Below are positions 47,827 through 58,900 of a stretch of DNA of 64,000 bases, piece after piece. The stretch is from Bacteroidota bacterium (GTDB lineage: Bacteria; Bacteroidota; Bacteroidia; Chitinophagales; LD1). The position numbers and the translations under genes were made by a program. The stretch lies in assembly GCA_947479455.1 (NCBI GenBank), contig CANJZE010000007.1, forward strand, positions 1-64,000, read 5' to 3'. The first letter of the stretch is position 1. Each line of letters starts with the position of its first letter. Under the pieces are notes generated by a model. That model made no database searches. It had not been told where the DNA came from and saw only the letters and a program-made list of their open reading frames with translations.

Positions 47827-49128
47827 GTGAATTACAAATTACAAATTACGAATTACAAAGTGAACAGCCGGATACTTTTCCTGTCTATCGTCTATTGTCT
47901 GTTGTCTATTGTATCACCAGCACAAACAACAACCAAGGTTAAAAAAGAGCAACTTCAACAACAAATGAAGAAGCTGCAGGATGAAATTAAAACGATTGAA
48001 GCAGCTTTGAAGAATAACAATGTGAAGAAGGAAAAGAGCATGGGCGAAATCCTTTCATTGCAAGCCAAAATAAAGTCGCGCGAAAATCTGATTGGTAACA
48101 TCAACAGTCAAATCAGTAACCTCGATGAAACCATAGATAAAACGCAAGTAGAAATTTCGGCACAATCAATCGAAGTGGAAAAAATGAAAGCCGATTATGC
48201 GCGTATGTTGTGCACGAGTTATGCCAATACAACCTTGCAGAACCAAACTGCTTTTATTCTTTCTTCCACATCGTTTTACAACGCACTGCATCGTTACAAC
48301 TACCTTTTAAAAATTGCTGAATACCGAAGAGGTCAGGCGAAAGCTATTCAGATTTCTATTAATGAATTAAAACAGAAGAAAGACAATTTGGTGGATACCA
48401 AAGAGCAGAAAGAAAACCTGCTCGTGAAACAAACTGCACAGAAAGAAGAATTGGAAAGTGAGAAAAAAGAAAAGGATGCAGCTGTAAGTTTGCTTTTAGA
48501 GAAGGAAAAAAAATTGCGCAAGGCGCAGGTAGAAAAAAACAAAGCAGCGGAAAAGTTGAATGGGCGAATTCAAGCCATTATTGAAGATGAGATTCGTCAG
48601 GCAAGAAAAAAAGCGGAAGAGCAAGCGCGTAAATATCCGGGTACTACCAAAGATGTTTCGGTAAAAAAAGGAACAAATGAAACCATGCCGCTCACACCGG
48701 CTGAACAGGCGTTGTCAAAGGACTTCCAAAACAACCAGGGTAAATTGCCGTGGCCCGTTGAACGAGGGCATATTGTTTCACATTTTGGTAAACACGAGCA
48801 TCCGCTTATAAAGCATGTAATGGTTGAGAACAACGGAGTAGATGTTAAAACCGAAGCCGGTGCTGATGCACGAACCGTTTTTGGTGGAACAGTAGTGAGT
48901 GTGTTTTATCTTCCTACCACACAAAACTGTGTCATCATTAAGCACGGAGAATTTTTTACCGTTTACAGCAACATTGAAACGGTTTCGGTAAAAACCAATC
49001 AAACAATTTCAACCAAGCAATCGCTTGGTAAATTGCATACCGATAAAAACGAAGACCTCACGAAAGTTCATCTCGAAATCTGGAAAGGAAAAGATAAGAT
49101 GGACCCGGAACTTTGGCTGGCGAATTAA
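47827..49128 (+). CDS. EnvC-like murein hydrolase activator with degenerate M23 domain
   Basis: 433 aa. GTG start; the first ~30 residues (signal peptide 'ILFLSIVYCLLSIVSPAQ') are encoded by two simple-word repeats (ATTACAAATTACGAATTAC and TCTATCGTCTATTGTCTG). Residues 35-285 form a long coiled coil ('LQDEIKTIEAALKNNNVKKE', 'LESEKKEKDAAVSLLLEKEK'). The C-terminal LytM/M23 fold is recognisable ('WPVERGHIVSHFGKHEHPLI', 'VIIKHGEFFTVYSNIETVSV', 'KVHLEIWKG'), but the H-x-G-x-D Zn ligand is Asn ('ENNGVDV') and the Y-A-H-L position is 'YSNI'. The enzyme is therefore probably inactive and acts as an amidase activator, as EnvC does. Confidence 0.85.
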   Translation: MNYKLQITNYKVNSRILFLSIVYCLLSIVSPAQTTTKVKKEQLQQQMKKLQDEIKTIEAALKNNNVKKEKSMGEILSLQAKIKSRENLIGNINSQISNLDETIDKTQVEISAQSIEVEKMKADYARMLCTSYANTTLQNQTAFILSSTSFYNALHRYNYLLKIAEYRRGQAKAIQISINELKQKKDNLVDTKEQKENLLVKQTAQKEELESEKKEKDAAVSLLLEKEKKLRKAQVEKNKAAEKLNGRIQAIIEDEIRQARKKAEEQARKYPGTTKDVSVKKGTNETMPLTPAEQALSKDFQNNQGKLPWPVERGHIVSHFGKHEHPLIKHVMVENNGVDVKTEAGADARTVFGGTVVSVFYLPTTQNCVIIKHGEFFTVYSNIETVSVKTNQTISTKQSLGKLHTDKNEDLTKVHLEIWKGKDKMDPELWLAN

Positions 49129-50234
49129 TTCCGCGCTTTTTTCTTCGGGGTAATTCTGAACAAATATTTAATTCCTCCACTGCCATAAGGATGATACTCC
49201 TTTGGATTTACAACACGCGTGGAAGTTGTTTCATCGTAATCATTAAACGGAATCGCTGCATGAAACGAAGCGAAAATTTCAAGATTGCGAATACGCCAGT
49301 CAACCGAAAAGCCAGGCTCAATATCGAGCAAGCCAAAAAATTTATCGTATGTAAGAGGCGATTGACCAGGCAATCGGAAACCTTGAATTAGAAACGCAGA
49401 ATTGTCGTGACCAAAGATGAAATACAGTTCCGGAGAAACAGTAAAAACTTTAGCACCAAGAGTATTGAAAAACGAGAAATCCTTTCTTAGCGACAGTGCC
49501 ACATTTACTCCGTAAGCTTGACCAATATCTTGTGTGAAAGTTTTGTAGTAAACTTTTCTAGGCAAACGGTTAGGGTCTACCTGAAACAAAAAGTATTTTT
49601 TACTGGTAAGGTTACTGCTCCAGCTTACAGCTGTATTTACACCAAGCGTTAGATAATTCCATAAATTATAAGAGTTAAAAAGGCTGAATGAATTGTTCAG
49701 CATTCCTTGATATATTTTCTCTTGGTACAAAGTGAAGTTTCGCGAGTAGCCGATGCTAAAAGTCCATCGTTTAAAAAACGTTCTATAGAAACCCGCAGAA
49801 AAAGCCACCAACGGCACTGCTGCACTTTTGCGCACCGCACTATCCGTGTAAAACCCCAATGAAAGCGAAGTGTACAATCCCGTTTTGTGATAATACATTA
49901 CCGATGGATAAAGAGCTGCACCTGTCAAAGAGGTGGTTCTTCCATTTGAAAATATTGGTCCTGTTGCGTCTAAACTTATTTCGCAATGCGAAGAACGATT
50001 AATTAATGCAACAGTGGTGTCAATCGGTTTTGCTTTTTTAAGTCCGAGGGTTGACTTAATCAATTTCACTTCGCTCATAAACGAATCCTTGTATTCCTCC
50101 AACAAAGCCATGTCTTCATCGCTTAAACTATCGAGCGAAAGAATTTTGTATCTGCTGCTGTCCTCAACGGCAGAAAACGAAAAAACGCTGTTGCTTAAAA
50201 GAAAAAAGAAAAGAAAAAGCCACCCGATTCTCAT
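49125..50234 (-). CDS. Outer-membrane beta-barrel-like protein, uncharacterised
   Basis: 369 aa starting at the ATG before a signal peptide ('MRIGWLFLFFFLLSNSVFSF'). A short N-terminal charged helix ('LSDEDMALLEEYKDSFMSEV') precedes a series of amphipathic strands with aromatic girdles: 'ALYPSVMYYHKTGLYTSLSL', 'FSAGFYRTFFKRWTFSIGYS', 'RNFTLYQEKIYQGMLNNSFS', 'YHPYGSGGIKYLFRITPKKK'. Probably a porin-like barrel. No family recognised. Converges with the EnvC-like gene (4-base overlap of ends). Confidence 0.6.
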   Translation of the reverse strand: MRIGWLFLFFFLLSNSVFSFSAVEDSSRYKILSLDSLSDEDMALLEEYKDSFMSEVKLIKSTLGLKKAKPIDTTVALINRSSHCEISLDATGPIFSNGRTTSLTGAALYPSVMYYHKTGLYTSLSLGFYTDSAVRKSAAVPLVAFSAGFYRTFFKRWTFSIGYSRNFTLYQEKIYQGMLNNSFSLFNSYNLWNYLTLGVNTAVSWSSNLTSKKYFLFQVDPNRLPRKVYYKTFTQDIGQAYGVNVALSLRKDFSFFNTLGAKVFTVSPELYFIFGHDNSAFLIQGFRLPGQSPLTYDKFFGLLDIEPGFSVDWRIRNLEIFASFHAAIPFNDYDETTSTRVVNPKEYHPYGSGGIKYLFRITPKKKARN

Positions 50235-50330
50235 TCCGCGCAAATGAATTTTGTTTTGTTGTATTCGGTTTAAAGAAAGAAAATGTTTTTCGGCACGCAA
50301 TTACAGTCCTCTTTTGTCACTGAAAAATCC

Positions 50331-50360
50331 TTGACCGTTCCGCATTTTCTGATAGCTTTG
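50331..50360 (+). promoter_or_regulatory. Bacteroidota-type promoter before tatA
   Basis: TTG, 19 bases, then TAGCTTTG, matching the -33 TTTG / -7 TAnnTTTG consensus of the phylum's primary sigma factor. The expected start of transcription is just downstream, about 12 bases before the ATG. Confidence 0.55.
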
Positions 50361-50379
50361 CAGCCTAAATTTTTCAATC

Positions 50380-50610
50380 ATGCAAACTCAATATGCCATC
50401 TTCGGATTAGGAACACCAGAGGTAATTGTAATCGTAGTGGTCATCCTCATTTTTTTTGGTGGCAAAAGAATTCCTGAATTGATGCGCGGCATTGGTCAGG
50501 GGGTGCGTGAATTCAATGCGGCAAAATCGAATATCAAGACCGAAATTGAAGAAGGAATGAAAGATAAACCCGCTCCAACTAAAGAAACTGCCGAAGAGAA
50601 AAAGGCATAA
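50380..50610 (+). CDS. tatA: Sec-independent protein translocase TatA/E
   Basis: 76 aa. A short membrane helix ('GTPEVIVIVVVILIFFGG') with 'FGGKRIPELMRGIGQGVREF' directly after it, the F-G-x-K-x-[LI]-P-E-L hinge and amphipathic helix of TatA, and an acidic/basic tail (KDKPAPTKETAEEKKA). It forms the ring that carries folded proteins across the inner membrane with TatC, which is not in this window. Confidence 0.92.
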   Translation: MQTQYAIFGLGTPEVIVIVVVILIFFGGKRIPELMRGIGQGVREFNAAKSNIKTEIEEGMKDKPAPTKETAEEKKA

Positions 50611-50662
50611 CTCCCGAGAATTTTAATTTAAAACGAGAATCAATTTTCAAAGACAAATTGAA

Positions 50663-52102
50663 GTGACAGAGGTGTCTACAAAAACTATTAAACAAATGCA
50701 GTCCGATTTTAAATCGGGAAACACTACCTGTGAAAAGTTAGTGCATGATTATTTGCTGAAAATAGAAGCCAACAAACACCTCAATGCTTTCCTCGAAGTT
50801 TTTGCTGATGAAGCCATTGACAGAGCAAAAGAACTCGACAAAAAATCGGTTGAAGGAAAACCAACGGGAAAACTTTTCGGTTGCGTAATTGCCATTAAGG
50901 ACAACATTTGCTACAAGCAACACAAGGTTTCGGCCGGTTCAAAAATTTTAGAAGGATTCACTTCGCTTTATAGTTCAACTGTAGTGGAAAGATTGCTTGC
51001 CGAAGACGCTATCATCATTGGCAGAACCAACTGCGATGAATTTGCGATGGGTTCGAGTAACGAAAACTCAGCTTACGGAAACGTATTGAATGCACAGGAT
51101 AATTCACGCGTTCCAGGTGGTTCATCGGGCGGAAGTGCAGTGGTGGTGCAGGCAGGTTTGTGCCACGCTTCATTAGGTTCTGATACCGGTGGATCTATTC
51201 GTCAGCCTGCGGCATTTTGTGGTTTAGTTGGTTTGAAACCAACTTACGGAAGAGTATCGCGTTATGGTTTGATTGCTTATGCTTCTTCTTTCGACCAGAT
51301 TGGTCCGTTCACTCATAACATTGAGGATGCTGCATTGATTATGGAAGTAATTTCGGGCAAAGACAATTACGATTCAACTTCTTCATCTGAAACAGTTCCT
51401 GTTTATTCTTCAGAATTAAGTTTTGAAAAAAAATCGCGCATTGCCTTTTTTCCGTCTACCATGAATAGCGATGGTTTGAATGTAGAAGTAAAATCTTCAG
51501 TAGAAAGTATTCTGAGCGATTTGAAAAAGGAAGGACACACTGTTGAAGAAGTCGGTTTCGATTTGCTCGACCATTTAATTGCAACGTACTACGTGCTTAC
51601 GACTGCCGAAGCTTCGAGCAATCTAGCGCGCTTCGATGGTGTTCACTACGGTTACCGTTCAAAGAATGCCAATGAAATGGATCCTGTTTACAAACGTTCA
51701 CGCACCGAAGGTTTCGGAAAGGAAGTAAAGAACCGAATCATGCTGGGAACCTTTGTTTTAAGTTCCGGATATTACGATGCTTACTATTCTCGTGCGCAAA
51801 AGGTGCGTAGAATTTTGACCGAAAAAATTCGTGGCATTTTCAAAGAATATGATTTCATTATCATGCCAACTTCGCCAACGGTGGCATTTAAATTCGGAGA
51901 GAAAACGGACAATCCGGTGGAGATGTACCTGGCAGATATTTACACCGTGCTTGCAAATCTCACAGGCATTCCTGCTATTTCTTTGCCGCTTGCACAAGAC
52001 AAAAACGGCTTGCCGATTGGTGTGCAATTGCTGGCTGATAAATTTCAGGAGAGCAAACTACTTGCATTTTCAGAAAAATTGATGCAAATTGAACATCCTT
52101 AA
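50663..52102 (+). CDS. gatA: Asp-tRNA(Asn)/Glu-tRNA(Gln) amidotransferase subunit A
   Basis: 479 aa amidase-signature enzyme that releases ammonia from glutamine and feeds it to GatB for conversion of mischarged tRNA. The catalytic Lys lies in 'LFGCVIAIKDNICYKQHKVS', cis-Ser and Ser in 'SRVPGGSSGGSAVVVQAGLC' and 'LGSDTGGSIRQPAAFCGLVG'. 'DQIGPFTHNIEDAALIMEVI' follows. The C-terminus 'PIGVQLLADKFQESKLLAFS' is complete. Start is GTG. It follows tatA by 52 bases, probably in its operon. gatB and gatC are not adjacent. Confidence 0.95.
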   Translation: MTEVSTKTIKQMQSDFKSGNTTCEKLVHDYLLKIEANKHLNAFLEVFADEAIDRAKELDKKSVEGKPTGKLFGCVIAIKDNICYKQHKVSAGSKILEGFTSLYSSTVVERLLAEDAIIIGRTNCDEFAMGSSNENSAYGNVLNAQDNSRVPGGSSGGSAVVVQAGLCHASLGSDTGGSIRQPAAFCGLVGLKPTYGRVSRYGLIAYASSFDQIGPFTHNIEDAALIMEVISGKDNYDSTSSSETVPVYSSELSFEKKSRIAFFPSTMNSDGLNVEVKSSVESILSDLKKEGHTVEEVGFDLLDHLIATYYVLTTAEASSNLARFDGVHYGYRSKNANEMDPVYKRSRTEGFGKEVKNRIMLGTFVLSSGYYDAYYSRAQKVRRILTEKIRGIFKEYDFIIMPTSPTVAFKFGEKTDNPVEMYLADIYTVLANLTGIPAISLPLAQDKNGLPIGVQLLADKFQESKLLAFSEKLMQIEHP

Positions 52103-52277
52103 ATAGACAATTCAACAAAATACTCTTAGTAAACAAACCCACAACTCCGCTGCCTATCGCATCTTTCTACTCTTGAAAAATTACTTTCGAAAAGCTAATC
52201 GTTAAAGGTTATTTGTTAATCGTGGACAAGCCCATGTATTACCACTAACCATTATCTATTAGTCATTAATCAAAGAG

Positions 52278-52874
52278 ATGATAGCGTACTTAAGCGGTAA
52301 AATTACGTTCAAAAGTCCAACCCATATTTTTCTGGAGACAGGAGGTATTGGTTATATGGTGAAGATTAGTCTGAATACCTACGCGCGTATTCAGCATTTG
52401 GAAGTGTGCCAGTTACATACATCGCTTATTGTAAAAATTGAAAACCAATCGGTAAGCGGTTTTGACTTGTATGGTTTTTTCGAAGATTCCGAAAAAGATT
52501 TGTTTGAAAAGCTGATTTCGGTTTCGGGAGTGGGAGCGGCTACCGCGCGTATGATGCTTTCTAGCTTCAAACCCGATGAAATAAAAAATGCGATTCTTAC
52601 CGAGAACGAAATGATGATTCAGAGTATTAAAGGCATTGGTCCAAAGTCGGCAAAGCGAATTATTCTGGAGTTGAAGGATAAAGTTGGAAAAATGAATGGC
52701 GATACCCTTTTAATTGCCACACCAAACAATACAATGAAGGAGGAAGCGTTATTTGCGCTCCTTGCGCTTGGGTTTAATAAGCAGGCAGCCGAAAAAGTGA
52801 TTGTAAGGTTACAAAGCGCCAATAGTAATTGGACTGTGGAAGGATTGATTAAGGAAGCATTGAAGTTGTTGTAG
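52278..52874 (+). CDS. ruvA: Holliday junction branch migration protein RuvA
   Basis: 198 aa. OB-fold domain I begins 'MIAYLSGKITFKSPTHIFLE', then the double HhH domain II ('LISVSGVGAATARMMLSSFK', 'IQSIKGIGPKSAKRIILELK') and the RuvB-binding domain III ('MKEEALFALLALGFNKQAAE', 'SNWTVEGLIKEALKLL'). RuvA tetramers hold four-way junctions and recruit RuvB. No ruvB/C neighbour. The stop is followed by an inverted repeat. Confidence 0.95.
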   Translation: MIAYLSGKITFKSPTHIFLETGGIGYMVKISLNTYARIQHLEVCQLHTSLIVKIENQSVSGFDLYGFFEDSEKDLFEKLISVSGVGAATARMMLSSFKPDEIKNAILTENEMMIQSIKGIGPKSAKRIILELKDKVGKMNGDTLLIATPNNTMKEEALFALLALGFNKQAAEKVIVRLQSANSNWTVEGLIKEALKLL

Positions 52875-52890
52875 TGAACAAATTGTAACC

Positions 52891-52935
52891 CTGAGCTTGT
52901 CGAAGGGTAGCGAGGAAATGCTTCGACAAGCTCAG
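52891..52935. repeat. Intergenic inverted repeat CTGAGCTTGTCGAAG
   Basis: 15-bp arms CTGAGCTTGTCGAAG / CTTCGACAAGCTCAG are perfect reverse complements with a 15-base loop (GGTAGCGAGGAAATG). It sits between ruvA and sprA. The arm sequence is a recurrent intergenic word in several bacterial genomes, as I recall. It could act as a terminator-like hairpin but lacks a T run. Confidence 0.8.
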
Positions 52936-52982
52936 CATGACATAACTAAGTAGAAAAGAGAAAACAAATTTTTGAATAGCGA

Positions 52983-55900
52983 GTGAGAGTTAAACAGAAA
53001 ATTTTTAGTGGCGTAATTGGTCTTTCGTGCATAGGCATATTGTATGTGTCGTATGCCGAGAAAAACATTTCGCGCTTCCGGTATTTGCTTCCCGAAATAC
53101 CTGCATTAGCTCCGGCAATGGAGCCCGATTCTCCGGCATTGAAATATCCGATGAAAGACCGCGAAGGCGATTTCGTTACCGATAAATCGAAAGACCCTTT
53201 TTACATGAAAGACCCGCCTGCTATAAAGGAGGAAGTGGAGTATGATCCAAAATCGGGAATGTATGTGGTAACAGAAAAAGTTGCCGGACAGAATGTAAGA
53301 CCACCGATGTATATGAGCTATGAAGATTACCTCAAATACACCGAGAAACAAGAGCGTGATGCGTACATCAGAGACCGTCAGCAGGCGATAAATTTAGTGG
53401 AAGATAAAAGTATTGTTCCCCCTATTCAAGTGAAGAAACAGTTTTTTGATAAACTTTTTGGCGGCAGCAAAATTGAAATTAAACCGCAGGGAAATATTGA
53501 CATGACTCTTGGTGGTAATACACAAAAAACGGACAACCCCAATATTCCTATTCGCAACCGCAAAACTGGTGGTTTTGATTTTGACATGAATATCAACATC
53601 AATATTATTGGAAAAATTGGCGATAAACTTCAATTGGGAGTGAAGTACAATACGCAATCAGGGTTTGATTTTGATAATCAAGTGAAGTTAGGTTATACAG
53701 GCGATGAAGACGATATCATCAAAGTGATTGAAGCAGGAAATGTTTCTCTTCCATTGCAAACCCGATTGATTTCGGGCAGCCAAACTTTGTTTGGTTTAAA
53801 AACACAATTACAGTTTGGGCGGTTAATGTGGACGAGTGTAGTATCGCAACAGAAATCGAAAAAGGAAACGTTGTTGATTGAAAACGGAGCACAAAAACAA
53901 AACTTTGAAATTCGTTCAGACCAATACGAAGAGAATAAACACTTTTTCCTGGCGCAATATTTCCGCGACAATTATGACCGCGCTCTTTCAGCTTTGCCCA
54001 ATATAAAATCGGTAGTTAATGTTACCCGTCTTGAGGTTTGGGTAACCAATCGAAATGGAACTACTCAAAACGTGCGCGATGTGGTAGGCCTAAATGACTT
54101 AGGCGAATACAGTCCATACTCCACCCAAATTCAATCTTCGGGAAATGGAAATGCTTTGCCAGATAAGAGCGCCAATAATTTATATAGCCAGTTGGTAGGA
54201 AATCCTACAGGGCGTTTTGTAAATAACGTAGTGGCCGATTTACAAGGAACACTGAACCTGACACAGGGACAAGATTTCGAAAAAACTTATGCCCGCAAGT
54301 TAAATGAGAACGAATACACGGTTAACAGGCAGTTGGGATATTTGTCGTTAAATTCGCAGTTAAATCCCAACGAAGTTTTGGCCGTTGCTTTTCAATATGA
54401 ATACAACGGACAAGTGTTACAAGTAGGTGAATTTGGCAATCAGATTCCGCCCGATTCAAATTCCACCTCAAAAGTTTTGTATCTCAAATTGCTAAAAGGA
54501 ACAACGATTCGCCCGGCACTTCCTATTTGGAATTTGATGATGAAAAATATTTACTCGTTAGGTGCTTACAACCTGAGCAACGAAGATTTTAGATTAGATA
54601 TTTATTACAATGACCCGGGTGGTGGATTAAAGCGCTACATGCCTAAAGGTTGTTTAGTAGGCAAGCCTCTCATCAACGTTTTGAATCTCGATAATTTGAA
54701 CATGAATAACGACCCACAACCCGATGGATTGTTTGACTATGTGCCTGGGGTTACCATCATTACACAGAATGGTCGTTTAATTTTTCCGGTAATAGAACCC
54801 TTTGGTGAAAATTTACGCAAAGCCTATACAGCCTGTGGAAGTCCAGCAAACATTGCCGACCAGTATGTATACGACCACCTGTATGATTCCACAAAATTTA
54901 TTGCACAACAATTTCCCGAATTCAACCGCTTTATTATTAAAGGGCAGTATAAAGGTTCTAACAATCGCGAAATTTCGTTAGGCGCAGGAAACGTTCCGCG
55001 TGGTTCTGTAACGGTTAATGCAGGGGGTCAAAAATTAGTAGAAGGTTCTGATTACACCGTTGATTATAATTTGGGAAGAGTGACCATTATCAATCAGGGA
55101 ATTTTGAATTCGGGCCAGCAAATAAAAGTGGATTACGAAAACAACAATCAGTTTGCATCGCAAGTGCGCACCATGTATGGAACGCGATTGGATTACCGTA
55201 TCAGCAGTAAATTCAACATTGGTGCAACCATCATGCACTTGCAAGAAAGACCGTTTACCCAAAAAGTAAATATTGGCGATGACCCCATCAGCAACAATAT
55301 TTTTGGTGCCGATATAAAATACGAAACTAATGCACCGTGGCTAACCAAGGCGCTTGACAAACTTCCTATTTATTCTACCAAAGAAATGAGCACCATTTCT
55401 ACTTATGGTGAGTTTGCTTATTTGAAACCGGGGCATTCTAAAGCTATTAACGGAGCCGATAAACAAGGGCAGGTTTATGTAGATGATTTTGAAGGAACCA
55501 GCAGCGGCTACGATTTAAGAACACCTTCCACCAGTTGGAAACTGGCTTCTACCCCGCGCGATTCAAGAGATGCAAGCGGCCATATTATGTTTCCTGAAGC
55601 CGAAAAAATAAATGACGAAAGCTATGGTTACAAGCGCGCTAAGCTTGCCTGGTACCGTATTGATAATATTTTTTTCAACAAAACCTCTTGCAATTGCGAT
55701 GCGGTTCAAAACAATACAGACCCTCGCACAGGTTTAGCAAGTCATTATGTGCGTTTAATTCCTACACAAGAAGTTTTTCCAAACCGGCAAAACCAAACAC
55801 TCGACCAAAACATTTACACGTTTGACCTGAGTTATTTTCCATCGTACCGCGGGCCTTACAATTATGAGTCGAGGCAGAGTGAATTATTTCCTGATGGAAG

Positions 55901-58900
55901 GTTTCAAAACCCGCGCGATAAATGGGCGGGTGTAATGCGCAGTATTGACAACAATGATTTGGAAGCGCAGAATGTAGAATACATTGAGTTTTGGATGCTT
56001 GACCCGTTTTTAAATCAAACCAATCCACTGGGCGGCAAATTGTTTTTTAACCTGGGAAATATTTCGGAAGATGTTTTGCGCGACTCGCGTATGAATTACG
56101 AAAATGGAATTTATGCCGATAAAAGTTTGCTCGACAGCACTTCATGGGGTCAGGTGCCCAAACAACCATCGCTGGTCGATGCGTTTGATGTAGACCAAAA
56201 CTTACGCGTGGTTCAGGATGTAGGTTTTGACGGATTGAATGATGACGATGAGCGCACACGTAAAGCAAATTTTATTGCAAATATTCAATGGTTAGACCAG
56301 GCCCCGCGCGACCAACTTACCGGTGACCCATCGAGCGATAACTACCGTTATTTTAAAGACGAAGATGTATATGGTAATGTGGGCAGTGTGATAGCGCGAT
56401 ACAAAGATTTTTGCGGAGTGCAAGGTAACTCACCGGTACAAACAGCTACTGTTTCTACCACCGCTCAAACCAATTTGCCCGATAAAGAAGATTTGAACAA
56501 AGACAACACACTCAACGAAAACGAAGAATATTTTCAGTATGAAATTGCGTTGAATCCAAACACGATGGCAGTGGGTGCAAATCCGTATATCATTTCAAAA
56601 GTTGATGGTGCCGTGGTAGATAATGTAACGGCACGTTGGTATCAATTTCGAATTCCCATACGCGAAAACTATACCCGTGTAGGAAACATTCCCGATTTCA
56701 AATCGATACAATTTATGCGTATGTTTTTGACCGGGTGGCAGGACAGCGTAACGCTTCGCTTTGCTACGCTTGAACTAAGAAGAAACCAATGGCGCACTTA
56801 CAACCTCAACATTAATGACCCCTGCGAAGGAATGCCCGATGATCAGCCGGGTTCCAATATCAATGTAACCTCTGTAGGTATTGAAGAGCATGGTGCAAAA
56901 ACACCTGTGAACTATGTGTTGCCTCCCGATATCGAAAGAACACAATCGCTGGGTTCACAAACCAATCAGTTTGTGGCGCAAAACGAACAGTCGCTTGCGT
57001 TGAAAGTTTGTGACCTGAAAGAATGTGCCCGCAAAGCGGTGTTCAAAAACTTAACGCTTGATGTGCGCAGATACAAGCGATTGAAAATGTATGTTCATGC
57101 TAATGCGGTAGATGGTGAACTGCCCGTGGGCGATAAAAACGTAACGGCCTTCATTAGAATTGGTTCTGACTTTAAAGATAATTACTACGAATACGAAGTG
57201 CCTCTTCATATAACCAAAGCAGGTAAGTATGATAGCGGTGTGGGTGCCGACCGCGATAGCGTTTGGCCGGCAGAAAACTCTATAGACATTGAATTGCACA
57301 AATTTGTGGACTTAAAAGAAAAAAGAAATTTAGACCCGAATGCTAACCGTGCAAATGTTTACACCGAGCGCGAAGGTGACCGCTTGCGAAGCATTGTAGG
57401 AAATCCGGATATAGGTTCCATTAAAACAATTATGCTGGGGCTTCATAACCCAACCAAGGGCGATGTGAATAATCCATTACCGGTTGATGGTGATGATGGA
57501 CAATCGAAGTGTGCTGAGGTTTGGTTTGATGAGTTGCGGGTGTCGGGTTTTGAAGAGGCCGGTGGTGCAGCCGCTTTAGCCACGGTGAATATTAAACTTG
57601 CCGACTTGGGAAATATAAGTTTAGCGGGAAGTATGCACTCGAAAGGATTTGGTCAGGTGGAGCAAAAAATTGACCAGCGGTATAAGGATGATATGTACAA
57701 ATACGATTTTGCTACCAATATAGAAGTAGGAAAATTGTTGCCCGAAAAAGCGGGCATTAGAATTCCGTTTTATGCCAACTATTCGCAGCAGTTCAGCACA
57801 CCAGAGTTTGACCCTTATCAATTCGACATTCCTACTGCCGACTACAACAAAACATTGAAGAGCACGGTGGGAAAAGATTCTGCACGCACGTATCTGCGAC
57901 AAATTCAAACCATTAATACCAACCGCGGATATAATTTCAGCAATGTGCGTTTTGTGCCGCAAACAAAAGCCAAGAAACCACACATCTATGATCCGGGCAA
58001 TTTCAATTTTACGTACACTTACAAAGAGCAATTGCTAAGCGACCCTTACATTGAAAAAAACTCGAAGAAAAACTGGACCGGATTGATTGGTTGGAGTTTT
58101 GCCCCGCAAACAAAAGATTACGCCCCATTCAAAAAGCTTATTACCACCAAATCGAAGTGGGCCGATATCATAAAAGATTTCAGCTTTAACCCAATGCCGA
58201 GCACCATGTCGGTTACGACTGATTTGAATAGAGATTTTACGGAGATAAAACTGCGCTCGCTGGGCGAAGTTGACTTTGTAATTCCTTCTACCTACAGTAA
58301 AAATTTTAGATGGAACCGAAGCTACGTGTTTAAATACAATCCGTTTAAATCGCTCAGTATTGATTACAGTGCTACCGATAATGCGCGTATTGATGAACCC
58401 TACGGACATATTGATACCAAAGAAAAAAAGCAGGAAGTATGGGGCAACATAGGCAATGGCGGACGCAACACCAATTACAATCAGCAGTTGACAGTGAACT
58501 ACAATATTCCTATTAATAAGCTGCCGATATTTGATTTTATTACCGCTACGGTTGGTTACGCTTCTACTTATAACTGGACAGCATTGCCTTGGCAAAGAGA
58601 TTCCGCCACTGATAAATTAGTGCAGAACTCGCTGGGAAATATTATTGCCAATACACAAAACGACCGTGGCAAAGTAGATTTGAATTTCAAAAAACTATAC
58701 GATAAAATTCCTTTCCTGAAAACGTATAATTCACCAAATCCAAATGCCGGTGATAAAAAAGAAAACGACAAAAAACGCGAAGCAGTAAAGAAAGCGCGCG
58801 CAAAAATTAAAGATGAAATAGCGAAGCTGAAAGAGAAGCAGGCGACTATTGACGAAAATTTAGCCAAGGCAAAAGAAGCGTTGAAGACAGATACTGTTAA

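Noticed and set aside
52891-52935. Inverted repeat before sprA as a terminator of ruvA
   Set aside because: The stem is strong but no T run follows; it fits a dispersed intergenic repeat better.
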